Part shown: piece after piece, positions 7,964-16,922 of the stretch
How the letters are laid out: each line of letters opens with the position of its first letter
Position numbering within the stretch: position 1 is the stretch's first letter
Assembly: GCA_965247665.1 (NCBI GenBank)
Contig: CBDFHH010000005.1
Coordinates: 1,116,001-1,180,000 of the forward strand
Length of the DNA stretch: 64,000 nt
Source of the DNA: CAUZWH01 sp965247665
GTDB lineage: Bacteria; Pseudomonadota; Alphaproteobacteria; SHVV01
Direction: 5' to 3'
Program-made: the position numbers and the translations under genes
The notes under the pieces: model-generated
What the model was told of the DNA's origin: nothing
What the model saw: the letters and a program-made list of their open reading frames with translations, nothing else
The model's database searches: none

Positions 7964-9675
7964 GCAAGCGCGCGAGAAAGAAAAGGAGCTTGATCGATCC
8001 CATCACGCTCGAAGTCGTTCGCACCCGCCTGGAAGCGATCGTAGAGGAGATGGGAGCAACGCTGCTTCGCACCGCCCACTCCTCGATCTACGTGGAATGC
8101 CGGGACTACTCCGTGGCGATCCTCAATCGCGACGGCGGCTTGGCCGCGATGGGCCAATTCATCCCCCATCACCAAGGCGGAATGCAAGCCGCGCTGAAAT
8201 CCATCATCGAACAGCGCGGGCTGGAGAGCATGAGACCGGGTGATGTCTACGTAACCAATGACGCCTATGCGGGTGGAACACACACTCTCGACGTCAACTT
8301 GTTCATGCCCCTGTTCATTGCCGACGATCTGGTTTGCTTCTGCGGGGCCGCCGCACACCAGATCGATCTCGGCGGCGGGGCACCGGGAACATATGTCGTG
8401 GGAGCCACCGAAGTCTTTCAGGAGGGGATCGTCTTCCCGCGCATGAAAGCCGGTGAGAATGGCGAGTTCTTCGATGATTTCATCCGTCTGTTCCAACGGA
8501 ACGTGCGGCTGCCCGAGCAGCAAAAGGGCGATTTGGGCGCCATGTTGGCGTCGCTCAAGGTCGGTGTAAGGAATGTCACGCCGATCGTCGAGGAGCACGG
8601 AGTCACCGCGTTCCGGGACATTGTAGCTGAAATCCTGGACAGTTCGGAACGGCGCCTACGCGAGGAGATCTCCCAAATCCCCGACGGCACATATACCTAT
8701 CGGGACTACCTCGACGGCGACGGTATCGAGGACAAGCTGTTCAAGATGCAGGTCACGCTGACCATCAAGGGCTCGGAGGCCCATGTCGACTTCGCCGGCA
8801 CCGATCCCCAGGCCAAGGGTTTCGTCAACGCGTCCTATTGGAATACACGCGCCTCCACCTTCTCCGCGTTCTTCCTGTTCTTCGATCCGACAATCCCGCG
8901 CAACGACGGATTTTTCAGACCAATCCATGTGACGGTGCCTCACGGAACCCTGTTGAATCCCCGATACCCCGCTCCTATCGGGGCCTCGACCACCGAAGGC
9001 GGCGGTCGTGTCTACGATCTGGTCCTCGGCGCCCTCTCCAAGGCTTGGCCCGAACAAGCGTACGCCTGTTGGTCGATGATGTGGGTCGCCGTGTACGTTG
9101 CCGGCACCCATCCCGACACCGGGAAGCCCTTCATCCAGGCATGGCTTGACGGCCTCGCCAACGGTGGTGGTGCGCGACCCGACAAAGACGGGCTGAGTGC
9201 GTGCAATCTCTCCGCCAGCAACATGCTGATCCCGAATATGGAGGTCGAGGAGGAAACATACCCGGTGCGATTCATTCGGCGCGAGCTCGCCACCGATTCG
9301 GGGGGGGCCGGGACGTACCGCGGCGGTTTGGCCCTCGAGACCGAGGTCGAGGTGCTATGCGATTGCGAATTCACCATGTTCGGCAGCCGATTCAAGGGGG
9401 CGGAGCCGCCTGGTTACGCCGGCGGCGGGGTCGGCGGGGCCAGCGTTTTCTATACCGTGTCCGACGGCGAGGTAACGACCTACCCCCAGAAGGTCGGTCG
9501 CGTTCCCTTGAAGAAGGGTGACCGCATCGTCATGCGGCCATGCGGTGGCGCGGGTTTTGGCCCTCCCCGCAAACGCAAACGGGAACTGATCGAACGCGAT
9601 CTTCGGCTGGGTTTGGTCACACCCGCGGGTGCGGAAAGGGACTACGGGTATCACCGGAGTCTCGCCGCCGAGTAG
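7960..9675 (+). CDS. hyuB: hydantoinase/5-oxoprolinase family subunit B
   Basis: Partner of HyuA, 571 residues. The N-terminus LIDPITLEVVRTRLEAIVEEMGATLLRTAHSS is the family opening, followed by the YSVAILNRDGGLAAMGQFIPHHQGGM block and the glycine-rich C-terminal section GSRFKGAEPPGYAGGGVGG. HyuB forms a heteromeric ATP-dependent hydrolase with HyuA in which this subunit contributes part of the carboxylase/hydrolase site. Its ATG overlaps the hyuA stop, so the two are translationally coupled. A basic KRARKKRS stretch opens the protein. The gamma-glutamyltransferase gene follows after 227 bp. Confidence 0.93.
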   Translation: MSKRARKKRSLIDPITLEVVRTRLEAIVEEMGATLLRTAHSSIYVECRDYSVAILNRDGGLAAMGQFIPHHQGGMQAALKSIIEQRGLESMRPGDVYVTNDAYAGGTHTLDVNLFMPLFIADDLVCFCGAAAHQIDLGGGAPGTYVVGATEVFQEGIVFPRMKAGENGEFFDDFIRLFQRNVRLPEQQKGDLGAMLASLKVGVRNVTPIVEEHGVTAFRDIVAEILDSSERRLREEISQIPDGTYTYRDYLDGDGIEDKLFKMQVTLTIKGSEAHVDFAGTDPQAKGFVNASYWNTRASTFSAFFLFFDPTIPRNDGFFRPIHVTVPHGTLLNPRYPAPIGASTTEGGGRVYDLVLGALSKAWPEQAYACWSMMWVAVYVAGTHPDTGKPFIQAWLDGLANGGGARPDKDGLSACNLSASNMLIPNMEVEEETYPVRFIRRELATDSGGAGTYRGGLALETEVEVLCDCEFTMFGSRFKGAEPPGYAGGGVGGASVFYTVSDGEVTTYPQKVGRVPLKKGDRIVMRPCGGAGFGPPRKRKRELIERDLRLGLVTPAGAERDYGYHRSLAAE

Positions 9676-9902
9676 TTCCCATGCCAAGGACAGGTGAAGT
9701 TCGGCGCTCGTCATGTTGAACCCAGAGCCGCCTGGACTCGTCGTAAACAGGTGAATGCCGAGGAGCCTGAGTTCCGCATCGCCGACTCACATTTCCGCAT
9801 ATTGATCGAGTTGTCCGTAACCTCCGACCATCGCGTTCGAATCGTCGACCGACGCGCCCATCGATACCCTTACGGGAAGCCGGTGGCGAAAGGCCTGCCC
9901 TG

Positions 9903-11489
9903 ATGCGTGACTTTCACCTGCCGGGACGCTCCACCGTTCACAGCATCAACGGGATGGCGGCGACCTCGCATCCGATATCAACCTTCACCGCCATCGACAC
10001 GCTCAAAGCCGGCGGCAATGCCGTCGACGCAGCCGTTGCAGCCGCTGCCGTTCAAGCGGTGGTGGAACCACACTCCACCGGGATCGGCGGAGACTGCTTC
10101 GTGCTCGCCAGTTTGCAGGGACACGACGACGTTGTCGCCGTCAACGGTTCGGGACGCGCGCCTGCGGCGGCAACGTCGGATTGGTTCTTGAACCAGGGCA
10201 TCGATTCCATCCCGTTGCAAAGCCCTCACGCCGTGACCGTGCCCGGAGCGGTGGATGCTTGGGCGCGGCTGCTCGACGAGCATGGCACCAAATCCCTGCG
10301 GGAAGTCCTGCAACCGGCTATCGATTATGCGGAGAACGGGTATGCTGTGCCGCCGCGTTCCGCCAGCGATTGGCCGGCCTCGATCGACAAACTGCGGGCC
10401 AACGAGGCGGCGGCGCGAATCTTTCTCCCTCACGGCCGCCCCCCCAAACCCGGCGAGTCTCTGCGCCAGCCGGAACTTGCGGAAACTCTGAGAACGATCG
10501 CCCGCGAGGGCCGCGCCGGGTTTTATTCGGGACCGGTTGCCGCGGACATCGTCGACTGCCTTCGCGGGCTCGGCGGCTTGCATACAATGGATGATCTTGC
10601 GGCCCACAGCTCCGACTATGTCACACCCATCAAATCCCGATACCGAGGATGGGACGTCTACGAGTGCCCGCCGAACGGCCAAGGAATCGCCGTTCTCATC
10701 ATGTTGGGTATTTTGGAAGGATTCGATCTCGCCAACCTGACACCCCTCGGCGCCGAACGACTGCATCTGCAAGCCGAAGCTACGCGCCTTGCCTACCATG
10801 TTTGCGAGGGCGTTATCGGCGACCCGACGCAGGTGGACGTACCGGTCGCCGAGGTTCTTTCTTCAGACCACATTGGCCGATTGCGGGAACGGGTGCAGGT
10901 CGATCGGGCGATCGCCGACATTCCGGTGACCGCGCCGATGCACCCGGAGACAATCTGCCTCAGCGTGGTCGACCGCGACCGCAATGCGGTCTCTCTTATC
11001 AATTCGGTCTGTTTTGCATTCGGGAGCGGCATCGTCACCCCGAACACGGGCGTCGTGCTCCAGAACCGCGGTGCGGGCTTTCGTGTTGAACCGGGACACC
11101 CCAATTGCATCGGACCGGCAAAGCGCCCCCGCCACACCATCATTCCCGGTCTCGTGCTCAAGGATGGCCACCCGGTGATGCCGTTCGGCGTGATGGGCGG
11201 GCAGTTTCAACCGGTCGGCCAAGTGCACGTGTTGACCAACTTTCTGGATTTCGGTCTGGATCTTCAGGAGTCGATCGATCTTGCCCGCGGATTTCACTAC
11301 GGCGGCGTCTACAGGCTTGAGCGTGGAATAAGCGAAGAAACGGCCGAGGGGTTACGCAAGCGCGGCCACGCGACCGAACGGGTCGACGCACCGTGGGGTT
11401 CGGCGCAAGCGATCTGGATCGACCGGCAAAACAATAGCTTGACCGGCGCTTCGGATCCGCGAAAAGACGGATTGGCGCTCGGCTATTGA
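9903..11489 (+). CDS. gamma-glutamyltransferase-family N-terminal nucleophile hydrolase
   Basis: 528-residue member of the Ggt family, whose precursors cleave themselves before a threonine that becomes the nucleophile. The large-subunit part shows TLKAGGNAVDAAVAAAAVQ (about 33-51) and EPHSTGIGGDCFV (about 55-67). The small subunit would start at Thr350 in HPETICLSVVDRDRNAVS; the usual TTHxSVVD reads TICLSVVD, so the nucleophile is kept while the next two residues differ. No export signal is visible, unlike periplasmic Ggt. Relatives act on glutathione, gamma-glutamyl amides or oxamate. Beside hyuAB a role in hydrolysing an opened-ring amide is plausible but inferred. Confidence 0.85.
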   Translation: MRDFHLPGRSTVHSINGMAATSHPISTFTAIDTLKAGGNAVDAAVAAAAVQAVVEPHSTGIGGDCFVLASLQGHDDVVAVNGSGRAPAAATSDWFLNQGIDSIPLQSPHAVTVPGAVDAWARLLDEHGTKSLREVLQPAIDYAENGYAVPPRSASDWPASIDKLRANEAAARIFLPHGRPPKPGESLRQPELAETLRTIAREGRAGFYSGPVAADIVDCLRGLGGLHTMDDLAAHSSDYVTPIKSRYRGWDVYECPPNGQGIAVLIMLGILEGFDLANLTPLGAERLHLQAEATRLAYHVCEGVIGDPTQVDVPVAEVLSSDHIGRLRERVQVDRAIADIPVTAPMHPETICLSVVDRDRNAVSLINSVCFAFGSGIVTPNTGVVLQNRGAGFRVEPGHPNCIGPAKRPRHTIIPGLVLKDGHPVMPFGVMGGQFQPVGQVHVLTNFLDFGLDLQESIDLARGFHYGGVYRLERGISEETAEGLRKRGHATERVDAPWGSAQAIWIDRQNNSLTGASDPRKDGLALGY

Positions 11490-11515
11490 GCGCCCTCCCT
11501 ATCCGGGCGGTGGCA

Positions 11516-12526
11516 TCAGTTCCCCAGGAGTTGTTCTAGCGCTCGATTGACGAACGCCACGTCCTCGGGATTCGCGGGGCCGCCGGCGTAGTGACCCCAA
11601 ACGGACGGGATCGTCCTGAGCTCCGCGTCGGCTATGTGATCGACCTCGTAGGCACTGTCCTCCGGTGGAAAATACAGATCGGTCTCCCCGGGCATGACCA
11701 CGGTCTTTGCCTTAATCGCCCCCAGCGCAGATTCGAAATCACCCTCGTACAGCGAGTTTGCGCTGATGTCGCTGTTCTGCCAGCTCCAGATCAGACTCAG
11801 CATGTTGTTGGCGTCGCGCTTCAGAAACATGTCTTCCCAAAACCCCACGAGAAAGTCCTCGACGGACGCAAATCCCAGTTGTCGGTAAAGCTCTTCTCGG
11901 TAGAACGCCTGGGACAGGGCCCATCCCGCCCAGCCCCGCCCCATGGCCCTGAGACCCGTTTGGGGTGGGCTGTCGTACCAGCCCTGCATCCATGCCCGGT
12001 CGGCAGTCAGGGAGGCCTTCATACCCTCGAGGAAGACGTGGTTGTGGCGGGAGGTTCGAGCCGACCCACAAATCGGTGCCAGTCGCTCAACCGCATCGGG
12101 ATAAATGGCGGCCCAGTGATAGGCCTGTTGCGCGCCCATCGACCAACCGACGGCCAGACACAGGCGATCGATGCCGAACACTTCGCTCAGCAGACGGCGC
12201 TGCATGGCGACATTGTCGTAGATCGTGACGTGGGGGAAACGCGCCTTGTTGAAAGGCGGCGGCGTGTTATTCGGTGACGAAGACACACCGTTGCCAATCA
12301 AGTTGGGGACGACGATGAAATACGTCTCGGGGTCGAGCGCCATGCCCCTGCCGATGAGGAACTCGTTGTCCTCGTGGCGACCGCAGAACCTGGTCGGGTA
12401 CAGAACGGCGTTCGACTCGTCCGAATTCAGACGGCCATGAGTCTGGTAGCCGAGCGTCACGCCGCGCAGCGTCATGCCCGACTGCAGAACCACATCGCCA
12501 AGTTCGTACCTGTGGTAGTCGCTCAT
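11516..12526 (-). CDS. MetX-like alpha/beta hydrolase
   Basis: 336 residues, similar to homoserine O-acetyltransferase and its hydrolase relatives. The opening LQSGMTLRGVTLGYQTHG and NAVLYPTRFCG are typical of the MetX fold, and the nucleophile elbow is VGWSMGAQQAY (Ser near residue 149). A late Asp (GETDLYFPPEDS) and His (VWGHYAGGP) complete the triad. The protein is shorter than most MetX (about 370-400) and there is no methionine gene nearby. It is convergent with the Ggt-type gene, 26 bp away. It may be an amidase, esterase or acyltransferase in the surrounding amide pathway. Confidence 0.85.
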   Translation of the reverse strand: MSDYHRYELGDVVLQSGMTLRGVTLGYQTHGRLNSDESNAVLYPTRFCGRHEDNEFLIGRGMALDPETYFIVVPNLIGNGVSSSPNNTPPPFNKARFPHVTIYDNVAMQRRLLSEVFGIDRLCLAVGWSMGAQQAYHWAAIYPDAVERLAPICGSARTSRHNHVFLEGMKASLTADRAWMQGWYDSPPQTGLRAMGRGWAGWALSQAFYREELYRQLGFASVEDFLVGFWEDMFLKRDANNMLSLIWSWQNSDISANSLYEGDFESALGAIKAKTVVMPGETDLYFPPEDSAYEVDHIADAELRTIPSVWGHYAGGPANPEDVAFVNRALEQLLGN

Positions 12527-12867
12527 GATGATCGTCCCCGAATGGAAGCCACGGCCGCCACCCTGATCAGCGGCCGTGAGAGAGTCAACGAAGGCCCCAC
12601 TTCGGTCGAAGTTCCGCTCGGCGTCACCATTTGCGCATCGTGTCGAACTGACGACTTGGCGTTTGCGTGATCAACCGGTCCGCTTCGAATCGGGTTCCGT
12701 GCGGAGAGGCGTGGAAGCTTGGTTTCGCCCGAATGACACGGCTCGGATCCGGCCGCGACGAATGGGGCGGCCGCGCGTATCGTCACGCAGGGTCGGGAAT
12801 GCCGTCTCGCGGTCGCGCGAATCGCGTCGTTCGAGAAGTCTTGGAATCCGATTTGAAACTGGTGTAA
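12527..12867. other. divergent intergenic region, no gene seen
   Basis: This 341-bp space separates the divergent MetX-like and GntR genes. No credible reading frame, repeat or hairpin was recognised. It presumably carries both promoters and, as GntR genes are often self-regulated, perhaps an operator. Confidence 0.5.
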
Positions 12868-13590
12868 GTGCCTCGAATGACCCGAGCCGATGACGCGCTG
12901 GCGAAACTCCGTCGTCTTCTCGGCGGAGATCGATACCCGCTCAACAGCCGCTTGCCTGCCGAACGCAAGTTGGCTGTGGAGCTGGGTGTCGGTCGCAGCG
13001 CCCTGAGAGAAGGGCTCGCCATGCTCGAGGCCGAGGGAAAGATCTGGCGGCACGTCGGCAAGGGAACGTTCGTGGGCGGCCGTCCGATCACGACATCAAG
13101 TGATTTGTCGTTGGTGAGTCGATTGACGAGTCCGGCCGAGGTGCTCGAGGTCAGACTGTTCATCGAACCCCGCATAGCCAACCTCGCGGCAATCAACGCG
13201 ACCGCCGCCGATATCGCCCACATGCATCGGTGCCTGTCGAAAATCGAGAACTGCTTCCGCGGACCCAACTCGAAGAGGGCGAGCCGCGTCTTCGACCAAT
13301 GGGACGGCACCCTTCACCGAGCCATCGCGGAGGCGGCCCACAATGAACTCTTGCTGGCGCTGTTCGATGCCATTAACGCGGTTCGCAGTCAGACGGCATG
13401 GGGACGCCTCCAGGAGAAAGCGATGACGAGAGGACGCCACCGGGTCTACTGTCAGCAACACCGCGCGTTCGTTGAAGCGATCGCCGAACGCGATCCGAAC
13501 CGAGCCGAAGTGTCGATGTGGGATCATATCGTGGCAGTGCAGAAGAACCTGCTCGGAACCGAACCCGCTACGGCGATCAAGAGATACTGA
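12868..13590 (+). CDS. GntR-family transcriptional regulator, FCD (FadR-type) domain
   Basis: 240-residue DNA-binding regulator. The winged helix-turn-helix covers about residues 10-75: LPAERKLAVELGVGRSALREGLAMLEAEG, then the wing GKGTFVGG. The all-helical FCD ligand domain follows (about 88-225), with the family's spaced histidines in WDGTLHRAIAEAAHN, QQHRAFVEAI and WDHIVAVQ that often bind a metal and a carboxylate effector. GTG at 12868 or an ATG three codons on could start it. It lies 55 bp upstream of the acetamidase gene and is the only local regulator of the amide cluster, so it is the likely controller of liv, hyuAB and ggt genes, perhaps via the repeats at 5.5-5.8 kb (inference). Confidence 0.92.
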   Translation: MPRMTRADDALAKLRRLLGGDRYPLNSRLPAERKLAVELGVGRSALREGLAMLEAEGKIWRHVGKGTFVGGRPITTSSDLSLVSRLTSPAEVLEVRLFIEPRIANLAAINATAADIAHMHRCLSKIENCFRGPNSKRASRVFDQWDGTLHRAIAEAAHNELLLALFDAINAVRSQTAWGRLQEKAMTRGRHRVYCQQHRAFVEAIAERDPNRAEVSMWDHIVAVQKNLLGTEPATAIKRY

Positions 13591-13645
13591 TCGTGGCGGG
13601 CGCGGCCCACCGCTTTGCTCCGTAGCGCACAGGTAACGCCGCCTC

Positions 13646-14767
13646 ATGTTGCCGAAAACCGACCTCTATGTCGAAATCGATCGGACCAGGATGCTCGCCG
13701 AAGAGCCGGCCAAGGGTCATAACCGGTGGCATCCCGATGTTCCGCCGATCGTCAGAGTGGACGAAGGTCAGGTGATTGGCCTGGAGACCCGTGATGCCTT
13801 CGATGGACAGATAACGTCGATCAGCACCAGCGAACAGGCGGGTCGCTTCGGTCTCGGCCGCATCCATCCCCTAACCGGGCCGGTCTGGATCAACGGTGCA
13901 GAGCCCGGCGACATTCTGGAAGTCGAGGTTCTCCACGTCGAAACCGGATCATTTGGATTTACCCTGCAAGGGCCGAGATTCGGATTTCTGAAGGACATCT
14001 TCAGCGAGGACCATGTGGTGCACTGGACCCTGAAGTCCGGTTTCGCTCAGTCCGAGGATTTGCCGGGCGTTCGAATTCACGGCGCGCCGTTTATGGGGGT
14101 GCTCGGGGTCGCGCCGTCCCACGAGCTCATGCAAACGATCAGCCGCCGTGAGGCCGCGCTCGAGAAACGGGGAGGTGCGGTTCTTCTGCCAACGCCGGAG
14201 GAGGCCGTTCCCGCTGATCCCGCAATCGCCGAGACGGGCCTGAAGAGCCTGCCGCCCCGAGAGTTTGGCGGCAACTTGGACATCAAGCATCTAACGAGAG
14301 GGGCCAGGTTGCGGCTTCCGGTCTATGTGCCGGGCGCTCTGTTCTCCACCGGTGACGGCCATTTCGCCCAGGGTGACAACGAGTGCTGTACCGCCGTCGA
14401 GACCCAAGCCACGCTCTATTGCTCGTTCACGGTGCTCAAGGGCGAGGCGAAAGCACGCGGCATCAACCACCCTGAATTCTATCGGCATGACTTTCATACC
14501 TCGCCCGAAATGGCGGCGCCCAAGCGCTTTTTTGCGACCACCGGAACATCGGTTACGGCAACCGGCGAGAACTTGGCCGAAGATCTCAACCTGGCCGCAC
14601 GCAACGCCCTGCTTCACATGATCGACTACATCGTTGACGTTCATGGGCTGACCCGTCAGCAGGCCTATGCGGTGTGCAGCGTGGCCGCGGATCTGAGGAT
14701 CAACGAAGCGGTCAACGTCCCCAATTATCTCGTTTCCGCCTACCTGCCCCTCGATATCTTCGTTTAG
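13646..14767 (+). CDS. acetamidase/formamidase family protein
   Basis: 373 residues, a cytoplasmic amide hydrolase releasing ammonia from short amides. Typical features are HNRWHPDVPPIVRVDEGQ near the start, the conserved SEQAGRFGLGRIHPLTGPV block (about 57-75), AEPGDILEVEV, and the metal-site segments GDGHFAQGDNE (about 236-246) and the acidic RIHGAPFMGVLG. Length is normal for the family. It follows the GntR gene by 55 bp and most likely belongs to the same transcript. It fits as the last hydrolytic step of the amide pathway in this cluster. Confidence 0.92.
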   Translation: MLPKTDLYVEIDRTRMLAEEPAKGHNRWHPDVPPIVRVDEGQVIGLETRDAFDGQITSISTSEQAGRFGLGRIHPLTGPVWINGAEPGDILEVEVLHVETGSFGFTLQGPRFGFLKDIFSEDHVVHWTLKSGFAQSEDLPGVRIHGAPFMGVLGVAPSHELMQTISRREAALEKRGGAVLLPTPEEAVPADPAIAETGLKSLPPREFGGNLDIKHLTRGARLRLPVYVPGALFSTGDGHFAQGDNECCTAVETQATLYCSFTVLKGEAKARGINHPEFYRHDFHTSPEMAAPKRFFATTGTSVTATGENLAEDLNLAARNALLHMIDYIVDVHGLTRQQAYAVCSVAADLRINEAVNVPNYLVSAYLPLDIFV

Positions 14768-15542
14768 GTTGTTCCCGGACCGAGCAGCGAGTTTCGGTCC
14801 AAGCCCCTCACGCGCGCATCGCCGCCGCGCGTGAGCCGGGTGCGCAGCCGCGGCTGTCATGGTGCGTACCGGAGCCCCGCCGCCATTCGGCCGTCCGCCA
14901 TCGTGCCGACCGGAACCGGTCGACACGCCACCGGACATCCTTCGAACGGATTACGGGTCGAGGGGGGCAAGGGACAGGTCCCGGGATATCCTCTCGGTCT
15001 CGAACGCCCCGGCGCTCGTTCCGTCCAGACCTGCATCTGCTTGAAACGGCCGCACACGGGCGCCTCCGAACGGTCGAGCCGTCGCCGGTCACGGGCCGCC
15101 GGTTGGTCGCGGCAAGCGCCGCATCCCCAACCCCACTATTCGCGGTCCGGTTTCAACAGGCCGTTGGGTTTGAAGGGCCAGGCACATGCCGCGGAATGCC
15201 GCCCTCATAGGGCTCCTTGGTGCAGGTGAACGTGGTCAAGCCGTCTCACGTGGTTCCTGTGTCGCGTCGCAGCTGTTGGTCGGAAGGAGGATGCCCCTTC
15301 ACTTCGGTTCGGGAACCGGCGGCCGTTCAGGGGAAGGGCTTGTCCGAAGTCCTCGCGCGGCACTGCCATCGAGGATGAACGCGATGTTCGCCGTCACCGG
15401 CTCGGCTGCCGCCTGCACCGGATCGGCCGCGAAGCGGGCGGACCGGGCCGTGATCTGGACCTGGCGGTGGGCGAGTTGCTTGCCATCATGGGCAGGCTCT
15501 AACCGGAGCCTCATGGCTGGGTTTCCCGGTTCGCGACGAAGC
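14768..15542. other. 775-bp stretch without a convincing gene
   Basis: Several short overlapping frames exist on both strands, as expected in GC-rich DNA, but none has a ribosome site, domain or coding-like composition that I can support. One plus-strand phrase near 15450-15490 (LAVGELLAIMG) vaguely recalls an ABC ATPase upstream of Walker A, but nothing follows. Decayed sequence is possible. Confidence 0.5.
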
Positions 15543-16340
15543 TCACAGCAGCTCGGCGGCCCGGACATCGGCGAGATAGCTGCGGCTGACGGGCACTTCG
15601 TGTCCGCCAGTGAGGCGAAGAGCGCGACGGCCGTTGCGATGCGCCGTTCCGATCACGTGGTCCCGTGCAACCCAGAAGGAGCGGTGCACCCGCAGCCCGT
15701 CGGCACCCTCGAGTTCGGCGATCGCGTCGGCAAAGCGCATCAGGACCAGCGTCGATCCGAGGGCCGTGAATGCCTCGACGTAGTGGTCGGCCATCTTTAG
15801 ATAGACGAGGTCGCGGCCGAGTTCCGGAGGCAAACGGTCGAGGAAGCGTGCCGATCGATCGGCAGCAATATCATCGCTCGGCGCAGCTCCCGTGTTTTCC
15901 GGGTCTCGACGCTCTCGTGTGAGAACGGCGACCACCGTGGAACCGATGGCCAGCATCAGCACGGCCACCGAAAGGTAGATCACCGGCAATGCGCTCTGGT
16001 CGGAGTAGTCCGGCCGGAACAGCACTTCGGCGGTAAACACCACGCCGGTTCCGGGGACCGCCGCCACAAGTGCCGCCCCGACTATCGTAAGCATCAGGGT
16101 TCGTTGCGATCCAATGCGCGCGAAGTGAAATGCGGGGGCCATGACGCCGGCACAGACCAGCCAATTCGCGCCCATCGCCACGGCCCAGTAGCCCAAGCGG
16201 CCGAGCGGACCGATCGAATCGTAAGTGCCGAACGGCCCGATAAAGGCAAACAGCGCGATGAGGCACGCGAGCGCCACGGCTTGACCCGTTAGCGTCCTGG
16301 CGCTGAGCAATTCACGATACGTGTACGGCGAATCCGGCAT
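15543..16340 (-). CDS. membrane-anchored LytTR transcriptional regulator
   Basis: 265 residues with two parts. Four hydrophobic segments fill about residues 18-142 (first GQAVALACLIALFAFIGPFG), ending in a charged linker with RERRDPE. A C-terminal LytTR DNA-binding domain spans about 165-265: YLKMADHYVEAFTALGS, MRFADAIAEL, VHRSFWVARDHV and the final basic part with VPVSRSYLADVR. There is no receiver domain, so it is a direct membrane sensor-regulator, as seen in several alphaproteobacteria. It is divergent from the DUF2141/carotenoid oxygenase pair by about 105 bp and may control it. Confidence 0.9.
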   Translation of the reverse strand: MPDSPYTYRELLSARTLTGQAVALACLIALFAFIGPFGTYDSIGPLGRLGYWAVAMGANWLVCAGVMAPAFHFARIGSQRTLMLTIVGAALVAAVPGTGVVFTAEVLFRPDYSDQSALPVIYLSVAVLMLAIGSTVVAVLTRERRDPENTGAAPSDDIAADRSARFLDRLPPELGRDLVYLKMADHYVEAFTALGSTLVLMRFADAIAELEGADGLRVHRSFWVARDHVIGTAHRNGRRALRLTGGHEVPVSRSYLADVRAAELL

Positions 16341-16445
16341 TCGACGAATGATTCCGCGATGTTCGCGTAAATCCCGATGACCTTAGCAACAAAGCCGTAC
16401 GACATTAACGGGGTCATACGCGACCACTGCAAGGGAGGATATCCA

Positions 16446-16922
16446 ATGACCCGATCGAACCACACGCTCGCGAGCTTCGCCTTCGCGTGTCTGGCTCTGC
16501 TTGTCGCGCAAGCCGCTGGCGCGGCCGATCTCGAAGTGCGCATCGAAGGTCTGCGCTCGGCCGAAGGCAATGTCAGCATCGCGCTTCACCGACCTACCGC
16601 CGATGCAAAATTCCCCGACGACGCGGGCGTCATCGCCGCGATATCCCGGTCCGCTACCGCCGGCTCGATGCGCGTCATCTTCACCGACCTGCCGGTAGGT
16701 GACTACGCGGTCGCGGCGTTCCACGACGCCGACGGAGACGGCGAGTTGGCGCGGAACATTCTGGGCATGCCGACGGAGGGCTACGGTTTCTCCAACGGCG
16801 CCCGCGGCTTCCTAGGGCCGCCGCGGTTCGATGCTGCCGCGGTCACGGTCGGCGAAGGGGCGAGCCAACTCTCCATTGCCGTGCCCATGGGTTATCCGGG
16901 CGGAGGATACGATGGCGGATGA
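16446..16922 (+). CDS. DUF2141 secreted protein
   Basis: 158 residues. A signal peptide (about 1-26, ending AAGAA) precedes a DUF2141 domain: DLEVRIEGLRSAEGNVSIAL, then FTDLPVGDYAVAAFHDADGDGELARN and PTEGYGFSNGARG, all typical of this beta-sandwich family. The ATG at 16446 has GGGAGG at 16433-16438; an upstream GTG-like frame would lack it. Its 3' end overlaps the carotenoid oxygenase gene by 11 bp. In alphaproteobacteria DUF2141 proteins are often found with carotenoid or membrane genes, but the molecular role is unknown. Confidence 0.88.
   Translation: MTRSNHTLASFAFACLALLVAQAAGAADLEVRIEGLRSAEGNVSIALHRPTADAKFPDDAGVIAAISRSATAGSMRVIFTDLPVGDYAVAAFHDADGDGELARNILGMPTEGYGFSNGARGFLGPPRFDAAAVTVGEGASQLSIAVPMGYPGGGYDGG

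Noticed and set aside
9694..9903. A 69-codon plus-strand frame from GTG 9694 whose TGA overlaps the ATG of the Ggt-type gene (TGATG), with AAGGA upstream.
   Set aside because: The product has no recognisable domain and an even mix typical of chance frames; coupling could be accidental, so it is not listed as a gene.
14831..15229. Plus-strand frames of 130-178 codons in the gap after the acetamidase gene.
   Set aside because: Arg/Pro/Ser-rich, mutually overlapping in several frames, with no ribosome site; typical of GC-rich noncoding DNA.
15440..15490. A phrase LAVGELLAIMG on the plus strand resembling the lead into an ABC ATPase Walker A motif.
   Set aside because: It stops immediately at TAA and there is no further similarity before or after, so chance is more likely than a relic.
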